Positions 25,844-39,924 of a DNA stretch of 64,000 nt are shown here, in pieces. Source of the stretch: Arthrobacter frigidicola (GTDB taxonomy: Bacteria > Actinomycetota > Actinomycetes > Actinomycetales > Micrococcaceae); contig QZVU01000003.1 of NCBI GenBank assembly GCA_003602285.1, positions 372,001 to 436,000 on the forward strand. The letters are read 5' to 3'. The first letter of the stretch is position 1. Each line of letters starts with the position of its first letter. Both the position numbers and the translations under genes were made by a program. The notes beneath the pieces were generated by a model. The model saw nothing but the letters and a program-made list of their open reading frames with translations, made no database searches and had not been told where the DNA came from.

Positions 25844-27067
25844 ATGCGCGCAGAACCCGCCTCGACGACGAGGATCCATCCCGGCGCACTGCTTCCTCGG
25901 CCGGGCTCCCAGTCAGCACTCCGGGAACAGAACCAGCAGCGCATCATCCGGGCCCTGGTTAACGGAGGCCCCCAGACGCAGGCGGAACTCGCCCGCCAGA
26001 CCGGACTCTCGACCGCCACGGTCTCGAACATTGTCAAGGTGATGGCCGGGAGCGGGATCGTCACCACCGTCCCCACTACGAGTTCGGGGCGGCGGGCCCT
26101 GTCCGTCATCCTCAACGACAACGGATCGGTCGCCGCCGGAATCGACATCGGCCGCCGCCACGTGCGGGTGGTGCTCGCGGGGCTCGACTACCGCATCCTG
26201 CGCGAGCAGGCCGCGGCCCTGCCCCTCGGGCACAGCGCGGCGGAGGGCCTTCGGGTCGCCGCCGGCCTGCTCGACACGGTGCTGAGCCAGGCCGGCATTC
26301 CCCGGTCGGCGGTGCTCGGTGCAGGCATCGGCATCCCCGGCCCGATCGACCGTCGCACCGGCACCGTGGTGCAGGGCGCGATCCTGCCCGAGTGGGTGGG
26401 GATCAATATCCGGGAGACCTTCGGGGCCCGGCTCGGAATGCCCGTCTACATCGAGAATGACGCCAATCTGGGCGCCCTGGCCCAGATCACCTGGGGCCAG
26501 CACAGCCGGGTGGAGAACCTCATGTTCATGAAGGTCGGCTCCGGCATCGGGGCGGGCCTGATCCTCAACGGCGCGCTCTTCTACGGCAATGTGGGGATCA
26601 CCGGCGAACTCGGGCACACAACGATCAGCGAGCACGGGCTGGTGTGCCGGTGCGGCAACCGCGGCTGCCTCGAGACCGTCGCCTCGACCTCCACCATGAT
26701 CGAACTGCTCAACCGTGGCTCCGGCCAGCCCGTGGACACCCAGGGCATCGTCGAACTGGCCCTGGGCGGAGACACCGCTGCCCTGCGCGTGATCGACGAC
26801 GCTGGACTGGCCATCGGGCGGGCCGTGGCTCACGTGGCGAACCTGATCAATCCCGAGGTGGTGGTGATGGGCGGGCCACTGACGGGGCTCGGGGACATCC
26901 TGCTGAACCCCATCCGCCGCGGCCTCCTGCGTCATTCCGTCCCCATCGTCGGGGAGACGACGAGCGTTCACATGTCCGCGCTCGGCGACCGGGCCGAGGC
27001 GCTGGGGGGCGCCGCCGTCGTCCTGTCACAGCCTGCACGCGCAGCCATCCCCCTGGTTCCTTCGTAA
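25844..27067 (+). CDS. ROK family transcriptional regulator (XylR/NagC type)
   Basis: Sugar-responsive repressor of 407 residues. The N-terminal winged helix-turn-helix is [20 protein letters not shown] (about 47-66). The ROK sugar-kinase-like domain follows, with [10 protein letters not shown], the GIGIPGPID phosphate loop, [11 protein letters not shown], and the zinc site [10 protein letters not shown] (Cys268, Cys270, Cys275). It sits 128 bp upstream of the monosaccharide transporter operon with the same orientation. A palindrome next to the transporter promoter makes it the probable controller of mmsA-mmsB-chvE. The inducing sugar is not known. Confidence 0.92.
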   Translation: MRAEPASTTRIHPGALLPRPGSQSALREQNQQRIIRALVNGGPQTQAELARQTGLSTATVSNIVKVMAGSGIVTTVPTTSSGRRALSVILNDNGSVAAGIDIGRRHVRVVLAGLDYRILREQAAALPLGHSAAEGLRVAAGLLDTVLSQAGIPRSAVLGAGIGIPGPIDRRTGTVVQGAILPEWVGINIRETFGARLGMPVYIENDANLGALAQITWGQHSRVENLMFMKVGSGIGAGLILNGALFYGNVGITGELGHTTISEHGLVCRCGNRGCLETVASTSTMIELLNRGSGQPVDTQGIVELALGGDTAALRVIDDAGLAIGRAVAHVANLINPEVVVMGGPLTGLGDILLNPIRRGLLRHSVPIVGETTSVHMSALGDRAEALGGAAVVLSQPARAAIPLVPS

Positions 27068-27089
27068 CTGTTAGGAGTCAAAAGACTGC

Positions 27090-27111
27090 GTCTTGCGTTC
27101 AAGACTTGACG
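27090..27111. promoter_or_regulatory. Candidate ROK operator and -35 of the sugar-uptake operon
   Basis: GTCTTG-CGTT-CAAGAC (27090-27105) is a perfect 16-base palindrome directly joined to TTGACG (27106-27111), a plausible -35 hexamer. A repressor bound here would block the mmsA promoter. A clear -10 was not found; TTCAAT lies 18 bases downstream. Confidence 0.5.
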
Positions 27112-27195
27112 GCAAGCGTGGGGGCAGGGTTCAATTCTTTTGGGTCGCTTCGAGGGCCCGCCACGAGACAACGCCGTCATTGCCGGGAGGCTTCA

Positions 27196-28734
27196 ATGGA
27201 GAACCACACAATCCTTGAGATGCGATCGATCACCAAGGAATTCCCAGGCGTCAAGGCCCTCTCCGATGTTTCGATCACTGTGCGTGCCGGCGAGATCCAC
27301 GCGATCTGCGGCGAGAACGGCGCCGGCAAGTCCACCCTGATGAAGGTCCTCTCCGGCCTCTACCCCTACGGGGACTACTCCGGATCGATCATCTTCCAGG
27401 GCTCCGAGGTCCAGTTCAAGGACATCCGTTCCAGCGAGGCCGCCGGCATCGTCATCATCCACCAGGAACTGGCCCTCATCCCCGAGCTCTCCATCGCCGA
27501 GAACATTTTCCTGGGCAACGAGCCGACCCGCTTCGGGGTCATCGACTGGGACAAGGTCAACCGCGAAACCCTCGAACTGATGGCCCGGGTGGGACTCTCG
27601 GAGGACCCCACCACCAAGATCAAGGACATCGGCGTCGGCAAGCAGCAGCTCGTCGAGATCGCCAAGGCGCTCAGCAAGTCGGTCAAGCTGCTCATCCTCG
27701 ACGAGCCCACCGCCGCCCTGAACGAGACCGACTCCCAGCACCTCCTGGACCTCATGTCCGGGCTGCGCTCCAAGGGCATCTCGTGCATCATGATCTCCCA
27801 CAAGCTCAACGAGATCGAGCAGATCGCCGACTCGATCACGATCATCCGCGACGGCAAGTCGATCGAGACCCTCCATGTGAAGGAGGACGGCGTCGACGAG
27901 GACCGCATCATCCGCGGCATGGTCGGCCGCTCCCTCGAATCCCGCTTCCCCGAGCACACCCCGAAGCTGGGCGAGGTGTTCTTCGAGGTGCGCGACTGGA
28001 CCGTCGGCCACCCCTCGGTCCCGGACCGGCTCGTCGCCAAGGGCTCGAACTTCTACGTGCGCCGCGGTGAGATCGTCGGCTTCGCCGGCCTCATGGGCGC
28101 CGGACGCACCGAACTGGCGCGCTCGGTCTTCGGCCGCTCCTACGGCAACTTCAAGTCCGGCCAGATCTTCATCAACGGCAAGGAGGTGACGCTGAAGTCC
28201 GTGCCCCAGGCCATCGAGGCCGGCCTCGCGTACGTCACCGAGGACCGCAAGTCCCTCGGCCTGAACCTGCTCGACGACATCAAGTCGACCACCGTCTCGG
28301 CGAACCTGAAGAAGATCACCCGCAACCTCGTCGTCGACAAGGACGAGGAGTACAAAATTGCGGAGGAGTACCGCAAGTCGCTGCGCACCAAGACCCCAAG
28401 CGTCAACGAGGGCGTCGCGAAACTCTCGGGCGGGAACCAGCAGAAAGTGGTCCTGTCGAAGTGGATGTTCACCGACCCCGAGCTGCTGATCCTCGATGAG
28501 CCCACCCGCGGAATCGACGTCGGTGCCAAATTTGAGATTTACGGGATTATCCAGCGCCTCGCCTCGCAGGGCAAGGGAGTCATCGTCATCTCCTCCGAGC
28601 TTCCTGAACTGCTCGGACTGTCCGACCGTATTTACACAATCTTTGAGGGTGCGATCACCGGTGAGATCGCCCGGGAGGACGCAAGCCAGGAATCCCTCAT
28701 GAAACTGATGACCGCCAGCAAAAAAGCTGCCTGA
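27196..28734 (+). CDS. mmsA: Multiple-monosaccharide ABC transporter ATP-binding protein
   Basis: Fused tandem ATPase that powers import of pentoses and hexoses. The first domain has Walker [10 protein letters not shown] (39-47), [17 protein letters not shown]-type signature and [10 protein letters not shown]. The second has a degenerate Walker A ([10 protein letters not shown]), the signature [15 protein letters not shown] and [18 protein letters not shown] 27196 has GGGAGG five bases upstream and gives 512 residues, the usual length. The open frame extending back to 26644 is a shadow of the regulator. Together with mmsB (23-bp gap) and chvE it forms a GguAB-ChvE-type system. Confidence 0.95.
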   Translation: MENHTILEMRSITKEFPGVKALSDVSITVRAGEIHAICGENGAGKSTLMKVLSGLYPYGDYSGSIIFQGSEVQFKDIRSSEAAGIVIIHQELALIPELSIAENIFLGNEPTRFGVIDWDKVNRETLELMARVGLSEDPTTKIKDIGVGKQQLVEIAKALSKSVKLLILDEPTAALNETDSQHLLDLMSGLRSKGISCIMISHKLNEIEQIADSITIIRDGKSIETLHVKEDGVDEDRIIRGMVGRSLESRFPEHTPKLGEVFFEVRDWTVGHPSVPDRLVAKGSNFYVRRGEIVGFAGLMGAGRTELARSVFGRSYGNFKSGQIFINGKEVTLKSVPQAIEAGLAYVTEDRKSLGLNLLDDIKSTTVSANLKKITRNLVVDKDEEYKIAEEYRKSLRTKTPSVNEGVAKLSGGNQQKVVLSKWMFTDPELLILDEPTRGIDVGAKFEIYGIIQRLASQGKGVIVISSELPELLGLSDRIYTIFEGAITGEIAREDASQESLMKLMTASKKAA

Positions 28735-28757
28735 CCGAAGCCCCTAGGACGCCAACC

Positions 28758-30050
28758 ATGAATTCCCTCAAGAAAATCTTCGGCGGAGACACCCGCCAGT
28801 TCGGGATGATCTTCGCGTTGATCGCGCTGGTCATCTTCTTCCAGTGGCAGACCGGAGGCAAGACGCTGACCTCCGGCAACATGATGAACCTCTTCAACGG
28901 CAACTCCTACATCCTGATCCTCGCGATCGGGATGGTGCTGGTCATCATCGCCGGGCACATCGACCTCTCCGTGGGGTCTGTGGCGGCCTTCGCCGGCATC
29001 GTCGTGGCCATCGCCATGCGTGACTGGGGCCTGCCGTGGTTCGGCGGGATCCTCGTCGGCCTGCTCCTGGGCGCGGTGATCGGGGCCTGGCAGGGCTTCT
29101 GGGTCGCCTACGTCGGCATACCGGCGTTCATCGTGACCCTCGCCGGAATGCTGCTCTTCCGCGGCGCCAACCAGTTCGTCGGCAAGTCCAACACCGTCCC
29201 CGTTCCTGAGGGATTCCAGTACATCGGCTCCGGCTACCTCCCCGAGGTCGGCCCGGTCACCGGGTACAACAACCTCACCCTCCTGCTGGGCCTGCTCCTT
29301 GTCGCCTTCGTGATCTACAACGAGCTGCGCACCCGCAAGCGCCTCGCCCGGGTCGGCGCCGAGGTCCCCGAGATGTGGGTCTCCCTCGTCAAGGTGGGCC
29401 TGATCTCCGCCGCCATCCTGTACGCGACCTACCTGTTTGCCACCGGCCGCCCCGGCACCTCCTTCCCCATCCCGGGCCTGATCCTCGGCGCCCTGGTGGT
29501 CATCTTCGGCTTCATCTCCAACAAGACCATCGCCGGCCGCCACGTGTACGCCGTGGGCGGCAACCGGCACGCCGCTGAACTCTCCGGAGTCCAGAGCAAG
29601 AAGGTCAACTTCATGGTCATGATGAACATGTCCATCCTGGCGGCCCTGGCCGGCATGATCTTCGTCGGGCGCTCCACCGCCTCCGGCCCGTTCGACGGCG
29701 TCGGCTGGGAGCTTGACGCGATCGCCGCGGTCTTCATCGGCGGTGCTGCGGTGACCGGCGGCGTCGGCACCGTCATCGGCTCGATCATCGGCGGCCTGGT
29801 GATGGCCGTGCTGAACAACGGCCTGCAGCTGCTGGGCATCGGCGCGGACATGACCCAGATCATCAAGGGCCTCGTGCTGCTCGTCGCCGTCGCCTTCGAC
29901 GTCTACAACAAGACCCAGGGCAAGCCCTCGATCACCGGCCTCCTGACCCGCAACTTCGGCAACAAGTCCAAGCCGGACCTGCCGAGCGAGGTCCGGAGCC
30001 CCGACAGCGAGCAGTCGATTTCCACCAAGGAAGTCATCTCCAAGTCCTGA
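28758..30050 (+). CDS. mmsB: Multiple-monosaccharide ABC transporter permease
   Basis: Integral membrane channel of the sugar importer (BPD_transp_2/GguB-like). The 430-residue protein has about ten transmembrane segments. Conserved pieces include GMVLVIIAGHIDLSVGSVAAF, FIVTLAGMLLFRG, the GRHVYAVGGNRHAAELSG cytoplasmic loop that contacts the ATPase, and AIAAVFIGGAAVTGGVGTVI-type helices. The C-terminal tail (about 395-430) is hydrophilic. It lies 23 bases after mmsA and 73 bases before chvE. Confidence 0.95.
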   Translation: MNSLKKIFGGDTRQFGMIFALIALVIFFQWQTGGKTLTSGNMMNLFNGNSYILILAIGMVLVIIAGHIDLSVGSVAAFAGIVVAIAMRDWGLPWFGGILVGLLLGAVIGAWQGFWVAYVGIPAFIVTLAGMLLFRGANQFVGKSNTVPVPEGFQYIGSGYLPEVGPVTGYNNLTLLLGLLLVAFVIYNELRTRKRLARVGAEVPEMWVSLVKVGLISAAILYATYLFATGRPGTSFPIPGLILGALVVIFGFISNKTIAGRHVYAVGGNRHAAELSGVQSKKVNFMVMMNMSILAALAGMIFVGRSTASGPFDGVGWELDAIAAVFIGGAAVTGGVGTVIGSIIGGLVMAVLNNGLQLLGIGADMTQIIKGLVLLVAVAFDVYNKTQGKPSITGLLTRNFGNKSKPDLPSEVRSPDSEQSISTKEVISKS

Positions 30051-30123
30051 CGGCCGGCACCTGACAGGTGGCGCCGCCAAGTTTCAACCGTCCGAAAAAA
30101 GCAAGCTAAAGAAAGAGAATGGA

Positions 30124-31230
30124 ATGCGTAATTTCGCAAAGTCCTTTGCGGCAGTCGCTGCAATCTCGGCGCTCGCGCTGACCTCCTGCGGCCGTGAAGA
30201 TCCGGGCACCGGCAACGAGGGCGGCGGCACCGGCAACGAGGCAGCCTCCGAAGGCTTCGAGGAGGGTGCCGCAATCGGCGTCGCCCTGCCCCAGAAGACC
30301 TCGGAGAACTGGGTCCTGGCCGAAAAGCTGTTCAACGACGGCCTGACCGAGGCCGGTTACGAGCCCGACGTACAGTTCGCCAACGGCGGTGTCTCGGAGC
30401 AGCAGAACCAGATCAACTCCATGATCACCAACGGTGTCGAGGTCCTGATCGTCGGTGCCATCGACGGCGCCCAGCTGGGCAGCCAGCTGTCACAGGCCGC
30501 CGAGGCCGGCATCACCGTCATCGCGTACGACCGCCTCCTGACCAACACGGAGAACGTCGACTACTACGTGGCCTACGACAACTTCCAGGTCGGCGAGCTG
30601 CAGGGCCAGGCCCTGCTCGACGGCATGGCCGAGAAGGGCGAAGGACCCTACAACGTCGAGCTGTTCGCCGGATCCCCCGACGACGCCAACGCCCAGGTCT
30701 TCTTCGACGGTGCGATGAGCATCCTCCAGCCCAAGATCGACGACGGCACGCTGAACGTCGTCTCCGGCCAGGTCGAGTTTAACCAGGCCGTCACCCAGGG
30801 CTGGAAGGCGGAGAACGCCCAGCGCCGCATGGACACCCTGCTCTCCGGCAACTACGACTCCGAGGAACTCCACGGCGTCCTGTCCCCCAACGACACCCTG
30901 GCCCGCGCCATCCTCACCTCGGTGAAGGCCGCCGGCAAGGACATCCCCATCGTCACCGGCCAGGACTCCGAGGTTGAATCGGTCAAGTCGATCATCGCGG
31001 GCGAGCAGTACTCGACCATCAACAAGGACACCCGCGACCTGGTGGAGCACTCCATCACCATGGTCGAAGGCCTTGCTGCCGGCGAGGAGCTCGAAGTCAA
31101 CGACGAAGAGTCCTACGACAACGGCGTGAAGGTCGTTCCGGCCTACCTGCTCGAGCCGCAGATCGTCACCAAGGAAAACGCAGCAGAGGCCTACGCCGAC
31201 GATCCCACGCTCTCCGAGGTCGTCAAGTAA
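30124..31230 (+). CDS. chvE: Multiple-monosaccharide-binding lipoprotein
   Basis: Extracytoplasmic receptor of the importer. The 368-residue protein has a signal peptide ending LALTSC (lipidated Cys22) and a Gly/Asn-rich linker. A type I periplasmic-binding fold follows, with IGVALPQKTSENWV, NGVEVLIVGAIDGAQLGS, VIAYDRLLTNTENVDYYV and VTGQDSEVESVKSI. These match ChvE-like galactose/arabinose/xylose binders. It ends in a strong terminator. The sugar range must be tested; xylose or other plant sugars would suit the neighbouring XylR-type regulator. Confidence 0.94.
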   Translation: MRNFAKSFAAVAAISALALTSCGREDPGTGNEGGGTGNEAASEGFEEGAAIGVALPQKTSENWVLAEKLFNDGLTEAGYEPDVQFANGGVSEQQNQINSMITNGVEVLIVGAIDGAQLGSQLSQAAEAGITVIAYDRLLTNTENVDYYVAYDNFQVGELQGQALLDGMAEKGEGPYNVELFAGSPDDANAQVFFDGAMSILQPKIDDGTLNVVSGQVEFNQAVTQGWKAENAQRRMDTLLSGNYDSEELHGVLSPNDTLARAILTSVKAAGKDIPIVTGQDSEVESVKSIIAGEQYSTINKDTRDLVEHSITMVEGLAAGEELEVNDEESYDNGVKVVPAYLLEPQIVTKENAAEAYADDPTLSEVVK

Positions 31231-31266
31231 CCCCTTAGATCCGGCCCGGCGACGGGCTGAGCGGGG

Positions 31267-31305
31267 AATCCCGGTACCGCCTCGGCGGTACCGGGATTTC
31301 TTTTT
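31267..31305 (+). terminator. Rho-independent terminator after chvE
   Basis: AATCCCGGTACCGCC (31267-31281) pairs with GGCGGTACCGGGATT (31284-31298), followed by TCTTTTT. The stem is near-perfect and ends the mmsA-mmsB-chvE transcript. Confidence 0.93.
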
Positions 31306-31432
31306 GTCCCACCGGATACCGGACCGGGCACCGGACTGAACAACTGACCAGACGGCGGCGCGGGCCCGGACACGGCGCGGGCCGGACACGGCGGCGCTGG
31401 ACCGCGGCGGCTTTCGCCGAAAGGATGAGGTC

Positions 31433-32515
31433 ATGACACCTCACCAGCGACTCATTGTTCAGCCTCCCTGCGCCGTGCCCGGAGCGCCCAGCCCCCTGGC
31501 GGCCACCGGCCGCCCCCTGCGGTGGGGGGTCGTGGCCACCGGCGGCATCGCCTCGAAGGTCACCGCCGACATCGCCCTGCTCGAGGACGCCGTCCTGCAC
31601 GCCGTGAGCTCCCGCAGCGCCGATCGGGCACGTGAGTTCGCCGAACGTTTCGGCTTCGCCACCAGCTACGGGGACGACGGCGGGGTGCCCGGCTACCAGC
31701 AGCTCTTCAATGACCCGGACGTCGACGTCGTCTACGTCACCACCCCGCACGCACAGCACTTCGAGGTGGCCCGGGCCGCCCTGGCCGGCGGAAAGCACGT
31801 CCTGTGCGAAAAGCCCTTCACCGTCAACGCGGCCGAGGCCGCGGCACTGATCGACCTCGCCGCATCCCGCGGCCTATTCCTGATGGAGGCCGTGTGGACG
31901 CGCTTCCTGCCCAGCGTCAACCGCGCCCTGGACATTCTCGCCTCCGGCGAACTCGGCGACATCCGCTGGGTGCAGGCCGACCTTGGTTTCCCCGCCGGCT
32001 ACAACCCGTCCAGCCGGATCTGGGACCCGGCCGCCGGCGGTGGAGCGCTGCTCGACCTCACCGTGTACCCCCTCACGTGGGCGGTCGGCGCCCTCGGCTT
32101 CCCCGCGTCGGTCTCTGCCTCCGGGGAACTGAACGGGGACGGAGTGGACGTCCAGAACGCCGTGACGCTCAGCTACGAAGGGGGCGCCCAGGCCCAGCTG
32201 ACCTCCTCCCTCGGTGCCCTGGGCCCGGCCGCCGCCACCGTGGCCGGCAGCGGCGGCTGGCTGCGCACCGGCGGCGGGCCGCTCCACAACCCGCGCGAGC
32301 TCACGGTGCAGCCGCTCAACGGCGAGCTGCGGACCGAAACCTTCGACGCCGTGGGCGCCGGGTACACCTACGAGCTGCGGGAGACCACCCGCTGCATCCA
32401 GGCCGGGCTGCTCGAGAGCCCCACCATGCCGGTGGCGGACACACTCACCACCATGCACCTGCTTGACGGGATCCGGGACCAGCTGGGGCTGCGCTACGCC
32501 AACGATTCGGTGTAG
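31433..32515 (+). CDS. Gfo/Idh/MocA family NAD(P)-dependent oxidoreductase
   Basis: Sugar or cyclitol dehydrogenase-like enzyme of 360 residues. The first 30 residues are a loose leader. The Rossmann domain follows: RWGVVATGGIASKV, then VVYVTTPHAQHFEVA and the signature CEKPFTVNAAEAAALI with the catalytic lysine. The C-terminal alpha/beta domain contains GGALLDLTVYPLTWAVG, whose substrate-binding Asp and Tyr resemble dihydrodiol/xylose dehydrogenases. It follows the sugar importer but is separated by a terminator, so it is a separate unit. A role in oxidising the imported sugar is plausible but unproven. Confidence 0.9.
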   Translation: MTPHQRLIVQPPCAVPGAPSPLAATGRPLRWGVVATGGIASKVTADIALLEDAVLHAVSSRSADRAREFAERFGFATSYGDDGGVPGYQQLFNDPDVDVVYVTTPHAQHFEVARAALAGGKHVLCEKPFTVNAAEAAALIDLAASRGLFLMEAVWTRFLPSVNRALDILASGELGDIRWVQADLGFPAGYNPSSRIWDPAAGGGALLDLTVYPLTWAVGALGFPASVSASGELNGDGVDVQNAVTLSYEGGAQAQLTSSLGALGPAAATVAGSGGWLRTGGGPLHNPRELTVQPLNGELRTETFDAVGAGYTYELRETTRCIQAGLLESPTMPVADTLTTMHLLDGIRDQLGLRYANDSV

Positions 32516-32530
32516 GGCCGCCCATTCAAC

Positions 32531-32568
32531 CAAAAGGCCGCCCCCGCGGATGCGGGAGCGGCCTTTTG
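32531..32568. terminator. Bidirectional terminator between the dehydrogenase gene and icd
   Basis: CAAAAGGCCGC (32531-32541) pairs with GCGGCCTTTTG (32558-32568) around a nested CCCGC/GCGGG stem. The A and T runs on either side allow it to work for both converging genes. Confidence 0.9.
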
Positions 32569-32605
32569 ATTGGACGGTTGCCGGTCGTTCGAGCCGGGCG
32601 GCCCG

Positions 32606-36549
<3,944 letters not shown>

Positions 36550-36782
36550 GCAGATCTCCGTACTGTGGCTGTGCGGGGGGTCACTCCAATTCTATAGGCG
36601 CACCTGGGAGGGCCCAGGACAAGGCCCCCGCAAGGACGGCGTAGAATCGGAGGGCACAGATTATAGTCATCAGGACTTTAACTCGTCATTTCTGCGTTGC
36701 AGATCATCAGGGACACATTGTTCAGTGCCCCTCCGCGCGGCTTTAGAGTTTCGCGATCTCCCCGCCCGTCCAGGAAGGCACC

Positions 36783-38135
36783 GTGAGCACCTCAATTTCA
36801 TTACCCACCGGCGACCAGGTGGTCCAGGACCTTCCCTGGCGGTGGCGTGTGCAGGGAAGGATCTTCCTGATCGGCGGCCTCGGCTTCATGTTCGATGCCT
36901 GGGACGTCACCCTCAACGGCTACCTCATCCCCCTGCTCTCCGCCGACTGGGGCCTGACGCCCGGCCAGGCGGCCTGGATAGGCACCTCGAACCTGATCGG
37001 CATGGCCCTTGGGGCGTTCGCCTGGGGCTCCATCGCCGACCTCATCGGCCGCCGGACGGCGTTCACCGCGACCCTGCTGATCTTCTCCGTCTTCACCGTC
37101 CTCGGCGCCTTCTCCCCCGACATCGTGTGGTTCTCCATCTTCCGCTTCGCGGCGGGGTTCGGCCTGGGCGGCTGTATCCCGGTGGACTACGCCCTGGTCG
37201 GTGAGTTCACCCCCCGCAGGCACCGGGGCCGGGTACTCACCGCTATGGACGCCTGGTGGCCGATCGGAGCCTTCCTCTGCGGCGTGGTCACCACGCTGCT
37301 CGTGGCGACCTTCGGGGACTGGCGGTACGCCATGCTGGTGATGGTCCTGCCGGCGCTGCTGGTGTTCTGGGTGCGCCGCTCCGTCCCCGAATCCCCGCTG
37401 TACCTGGTGCAGAAGGGCCGTCAGGAGGAGGCCCGGAAGGTCATCGACTCCCTCGTCGAGCGCACCGGCGGCGAGAAGGTGGCATGGCGGCTGCCCGAGC
37501 CCGGCACGGCGGAGAAAGTGACCCTGGGCGGGCTCACCGGCCAGTTCTCCGGAATCTGGCGCTACAACTGGCGGCTGACCCTCACCGCCTGGTCGCTCTT
37601 CCTGACCATCCTGCTGGTGTACTACGGGGCGCTCACCTGGATGCCGAAGATCCTCATCGAGGCCGGATACAAGCAGTCGGTCGCGTTCATCACGACGGCC
37701 GGCATGACCGGCATCGGGCTGTTCGGCGTGATTGCGGCGGCGCTGCTCGTGGAGCGGGTGGGCCGCAAGTGGATCCTCGGGGTCACCGGGCCGCTGTCGG
37801 CCGCCGTCCTGGTCGTGTTCGCCCTCACCGTCGAACTGCCCCTGGTGGCGACCCTGTGGCTCCTGGCCTTCGGCTTCCTGATCCAGGTCGCCATCCCGGT
37901 GCTCTACACCTACGTCTCGGAGCTCTACCCCACGCACCTGCGCGGGTCGGGATTCGGCTGGGCCTCGACGGTCTCCCGCGTCGGCGCCGGACTGGTGCCG
38001 CTCATCTTCGGGTCCCTGCTCTGGCCCTACCTCGGACTGCCGCTGACCTTCGCGCTCACCGGCGCCCTGGTGCTCGCCGCCGTGCTGTGGATGGCGCGCA
38101 ACGCCCCCGAGACGCGCGGCGCCGAGCTGCCCTAG
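36783..38135 (+). CDS. MFS transporter, sugar/organic-acid porter type
   Basis: 450-residue, 12-helix major facilitator protein. The family signatures are visible: GSIADLIGRRTAF between helices 2 and 3, RFAAGFGLGGCIPVDYALVGEF in helices 4-5, the PESPLYLVQKGR loop before the central cytoplasmic region, and VERVGRKWILG after helix 8. The pattern matches the SP/AAHS-like group (niacin, benzoate or sugar carriers); the substrate is not inferable. GTG 36783 follows GGAAGG. The 230 bp upstream are AT-richer and contain TTATAGT, a possible -10. It stands alone between purH and a convergent lipoprotein gene. Confidence 0.9.
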   Translation: MSTSISLPTGDQVVQDLPWRWRVQGRIFLIGGLGFMFDAWDVTLNGYLIPLLSADWGLTPGQAAWIGTSNLIGMALGAFAWGSIADLIGRRTAFTATLLIFSVFTVLGAFSPDIVWFSIFRFAAGFGLGGCIPVDYALVGEFTPRRHRGRVLTAMDAWWPIGAFLCGVVTTLLVATFGDWRYAMLVMVLPALLVFWVRRSVPESPLYLVQKGRQEEARKVIDSLVERTGGEKVAWRLPEPGTAEKVTLGGLTGQFSGIWRYNWRLTLTAWSLFLTILLVYYGALTWMPKILIEAGYKQSVAFITTAGMTGIGLFGVIAAALLVERVGRKWILGVTGPLSAAVLVVFALTVELPLVATLWLLAFGFLIQVAIPVLYTYVSELYPTHLRGSGFGWASTVSRVGAGLVPLIFGSLLWPYLGLPLTFALTGALVLAAVLWMARNAPETRGAELP

Positions 38136-38165
38136 GGGGCAGCACGGCGCCGTCGGGCACCCGGC

Positions 38166-38759
38166 TTACTCCGGCAGCTCGACCCCGGGGGTCTCCTCCA
38201 GCGAGGTGAGCTTCCATGCCCCGTCGGCGTACTTCACCGACGCGGTGTAGATCGTCCCGTCCGGGCTGAACGGCCGGTGCTCGAGGACCTGACCCTCCGC
38301 ACCGAAGGCGGTGAACTCCCCGGGATTGACGGGGAGCAGCGCGCTCACGGCGCCGCCGGCGCCTTCGGGCGAGGTGATGAGGACGTTCTTGACCTTGGGC
38401 TGCCCGCCGAGGATCCACCCGCCGTCCCCGTACACCTCCGCGATGCGGCCAACCCGTTCGGCCTCGGCGGCCGCGCCGTCGAGGTGGGCGAGGAGCACCT
38501 CCGTGTCCCCTGTCTGCAGGGCGTAGGCGGTGAGGTCGAAGTAGTGGAACAGGAACGCCCGCGCCCCCTCGTGCGAGTTCTCGGTGACGAGGTCGTTGGA
38601 CTCCGGCTGGCGGATGTTCGACGCCGGCGCGCTCGAGCTGGCCGGCGACGGGACCACGGATTCCGGCGCGGCGGCCGGCTGCGCGGGGGTGCCGCAGGCG
38701 CTGAGGACGACGGAGGTGGCGAGGGCGGCGGTGAGGACCGCGGTGCGAAGAAGGCTCAT
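38166..38759 (-). CDS. DUF6318-like lipoprotein
   Basis: Surface lipoprotein of 197 residues. The signal peptide ends VVLSAC (Cys22), followed by a Pro/Ser-rich linker. The folded part begins ENSHEGARAFLFHYFDLTAY, a pattern typical of the DUF6318 family of actinobacterial lipoproteins, and ends VKYADGAWKLTSLEE. This resembles NTF2-like scaffolds. Function unknown. ATG 38759 was chosen because it starts the signal peptide; the upstream frame (to 38957) is not protein-like. It is convergent with the MFS gene. Confidence 0.75.
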   Translation of the reverse strand: MSLLRTAVLTAALATSVVLSACGTPAQPAAAPESVVPSPASSSAPASNIRQPESNDLVTENSHEGARAFLFHYFDLTAYALQTGDTEVLLAHLDGAAAEAERVGRIAEVYGDGGWILGGQPKVKNVLITSPEGAGGAVSALLPVNPGEFTAFGAEGQVLEHRPFSPDGTIYTASVKYADGAWKLTSLEETPGVELPE

Positions 38760-38904
38760 TGAGTGTCCCAGGGTGGAAGTGCGGGACGCCGGGCGCCCGG
38801 GGCGTCGGTTCCGCCCGGTCCACACTATCGGTGGCTCAGGGCAACAAGTCAGGAAAACCGGTCCGCTGTGACGGACATCGCATCCGCACCGGAGGCTTCC
38901 GAAG

Positions 38905-39924
38905 CTAGAGCCACTTCCGGCGGCGGAAGGCCCAGTAGAGGCCCACCCCCATGGCAATCATGAGCAGCAGCGCGAAGGGGTAGCCCAGGACCCAGTGCAG
39001 CTCGGGCATGACATCGAAGTTCATCCCGTAGATCGAGGCGACGAGGGTCGGGGCGAAGAGGATCGCCGCCCAGGAGGAGATCCGCTTGACCTCCTCGTTC
39101 TGGGCCAGCGATGTCTCCGTCAGCCGGGTCATCTCCTCGTTCTGCCGCTGGGCCACGAGCGTCGAGTGGACGGTCAGCAGGCTCTGCAGCAGGGTGCGGA
39201 AGGTGTTGACCCGCTCCACGATGCGCAGCACGTGGTCGAGCACATCGCGCAGGCGCCGGGCGAGCTCCCCCTCGCCCCGGAACTCCGTGGAACCGCGCTG
39301 CAGCGACTCGATGATGGCCTGGAGCGGCTGGGTGGCCCGCTGGAACTCGATCACCTCCCGGTGGAGTTCGTAGATCCGCCGGGACACATCGGGGTCGCCG
39401 CCGAAGAGCTCGTTTTCGATCTCGTCGATGTCGTTTTCAAGCCCGTTCACCACCGGCAGGTATTCGTCGACCACCTCGTCGAGGATCGCGTACAGCACCG
39501 CCTGGGGGCCCATCGCCAGCAGGTCGGGGCCCGCCTCCATGCGCGTGCGCACCGTACCCAGGTCCGGGGATTCCGCGTGCCGGATGGTGACGACGAAGTC
39601 GGCGCCCGTGAAGACGTGGAGCTCACCGAACTCGACCTTCTCCTCGCGGTCCAGGTACCGGGCTGGGCGCAGCACGACGAACAGCGTTTCGCCGTAGCGT
39701 TCGAGCTTCGCGCGCTGGTGTCCGTTGGCGGCGTCCTCGACGGCCAACTCGTGCAGCCCGAACTCGTCGGCCACCGCCTGGATCTCGGCGCGGTTTGGGC
39801 GGTACAGGCCGATCCAGCCCATGCCTGCGGTCTCGCGCATCGCCTCGAAGGTCGAGTCGAGGTTGTCCGGCTCGATCCTCCGCCGGCCGTTGACGTAGAC
39901 GGCGTTCGCGACCAGCGCGTTCAC
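38905..39924 (-). CDS. corA: Magnesium/cobalt transporter CorA
   Basis: Pentameric divalent-cation channel. The 339-residue protein has a large cytoplasmic N-terminal domain (1-275) with the family pieces WIGLYRPNRAEIQAV and VEDAANGHQRAKLERYGETL. Two C-terminal transmembrane helices carry the YGMNF gating signature (in SIYGMNFDVMPEL) between them, then a basic tail. The GTG start shares four bases with the purN stop (GTGA), an unusual pairing that ties CorA synthesis to purine-gene expression. Confidence 0.95.
   Translation of the reverse strand: MNALVANAVYVNGRRRIEPDNLDSTFEAMRETAGMGWIGLYRPNRAEIQAVADEFGLHELAVEDAANGHQRAKLERYGETLFVVLRPARYLDREEKVEFGELHVFTGADFVVTIRHAESPDLGTVRTRMEAGPDLLAMGPQAVLYAILDEVVDEYLPVVNGLENDIDEIENELFGGDPDVSRRIYELHREVIEFQRATQPLQAIIESLQRGSTEFRGEGELARRLRDVLDHVLRIVERVNTFRTLLQSLLTVHSTLVAQRQNEEMTRLTETSLAQNEEVKRISSWAAILFAPTLVASIYGMNFDVMPELHWVLGYPFALLLMIAMGVGLYWAFRRRKWL

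Noticed and set aside
26644-27195. N-terminal extension of the sugar-transport ATPase
   Set aside because: It lies inside the ROK regulator gene in another frame; the ATPase family starts at 27196 with GGGAGG before it.
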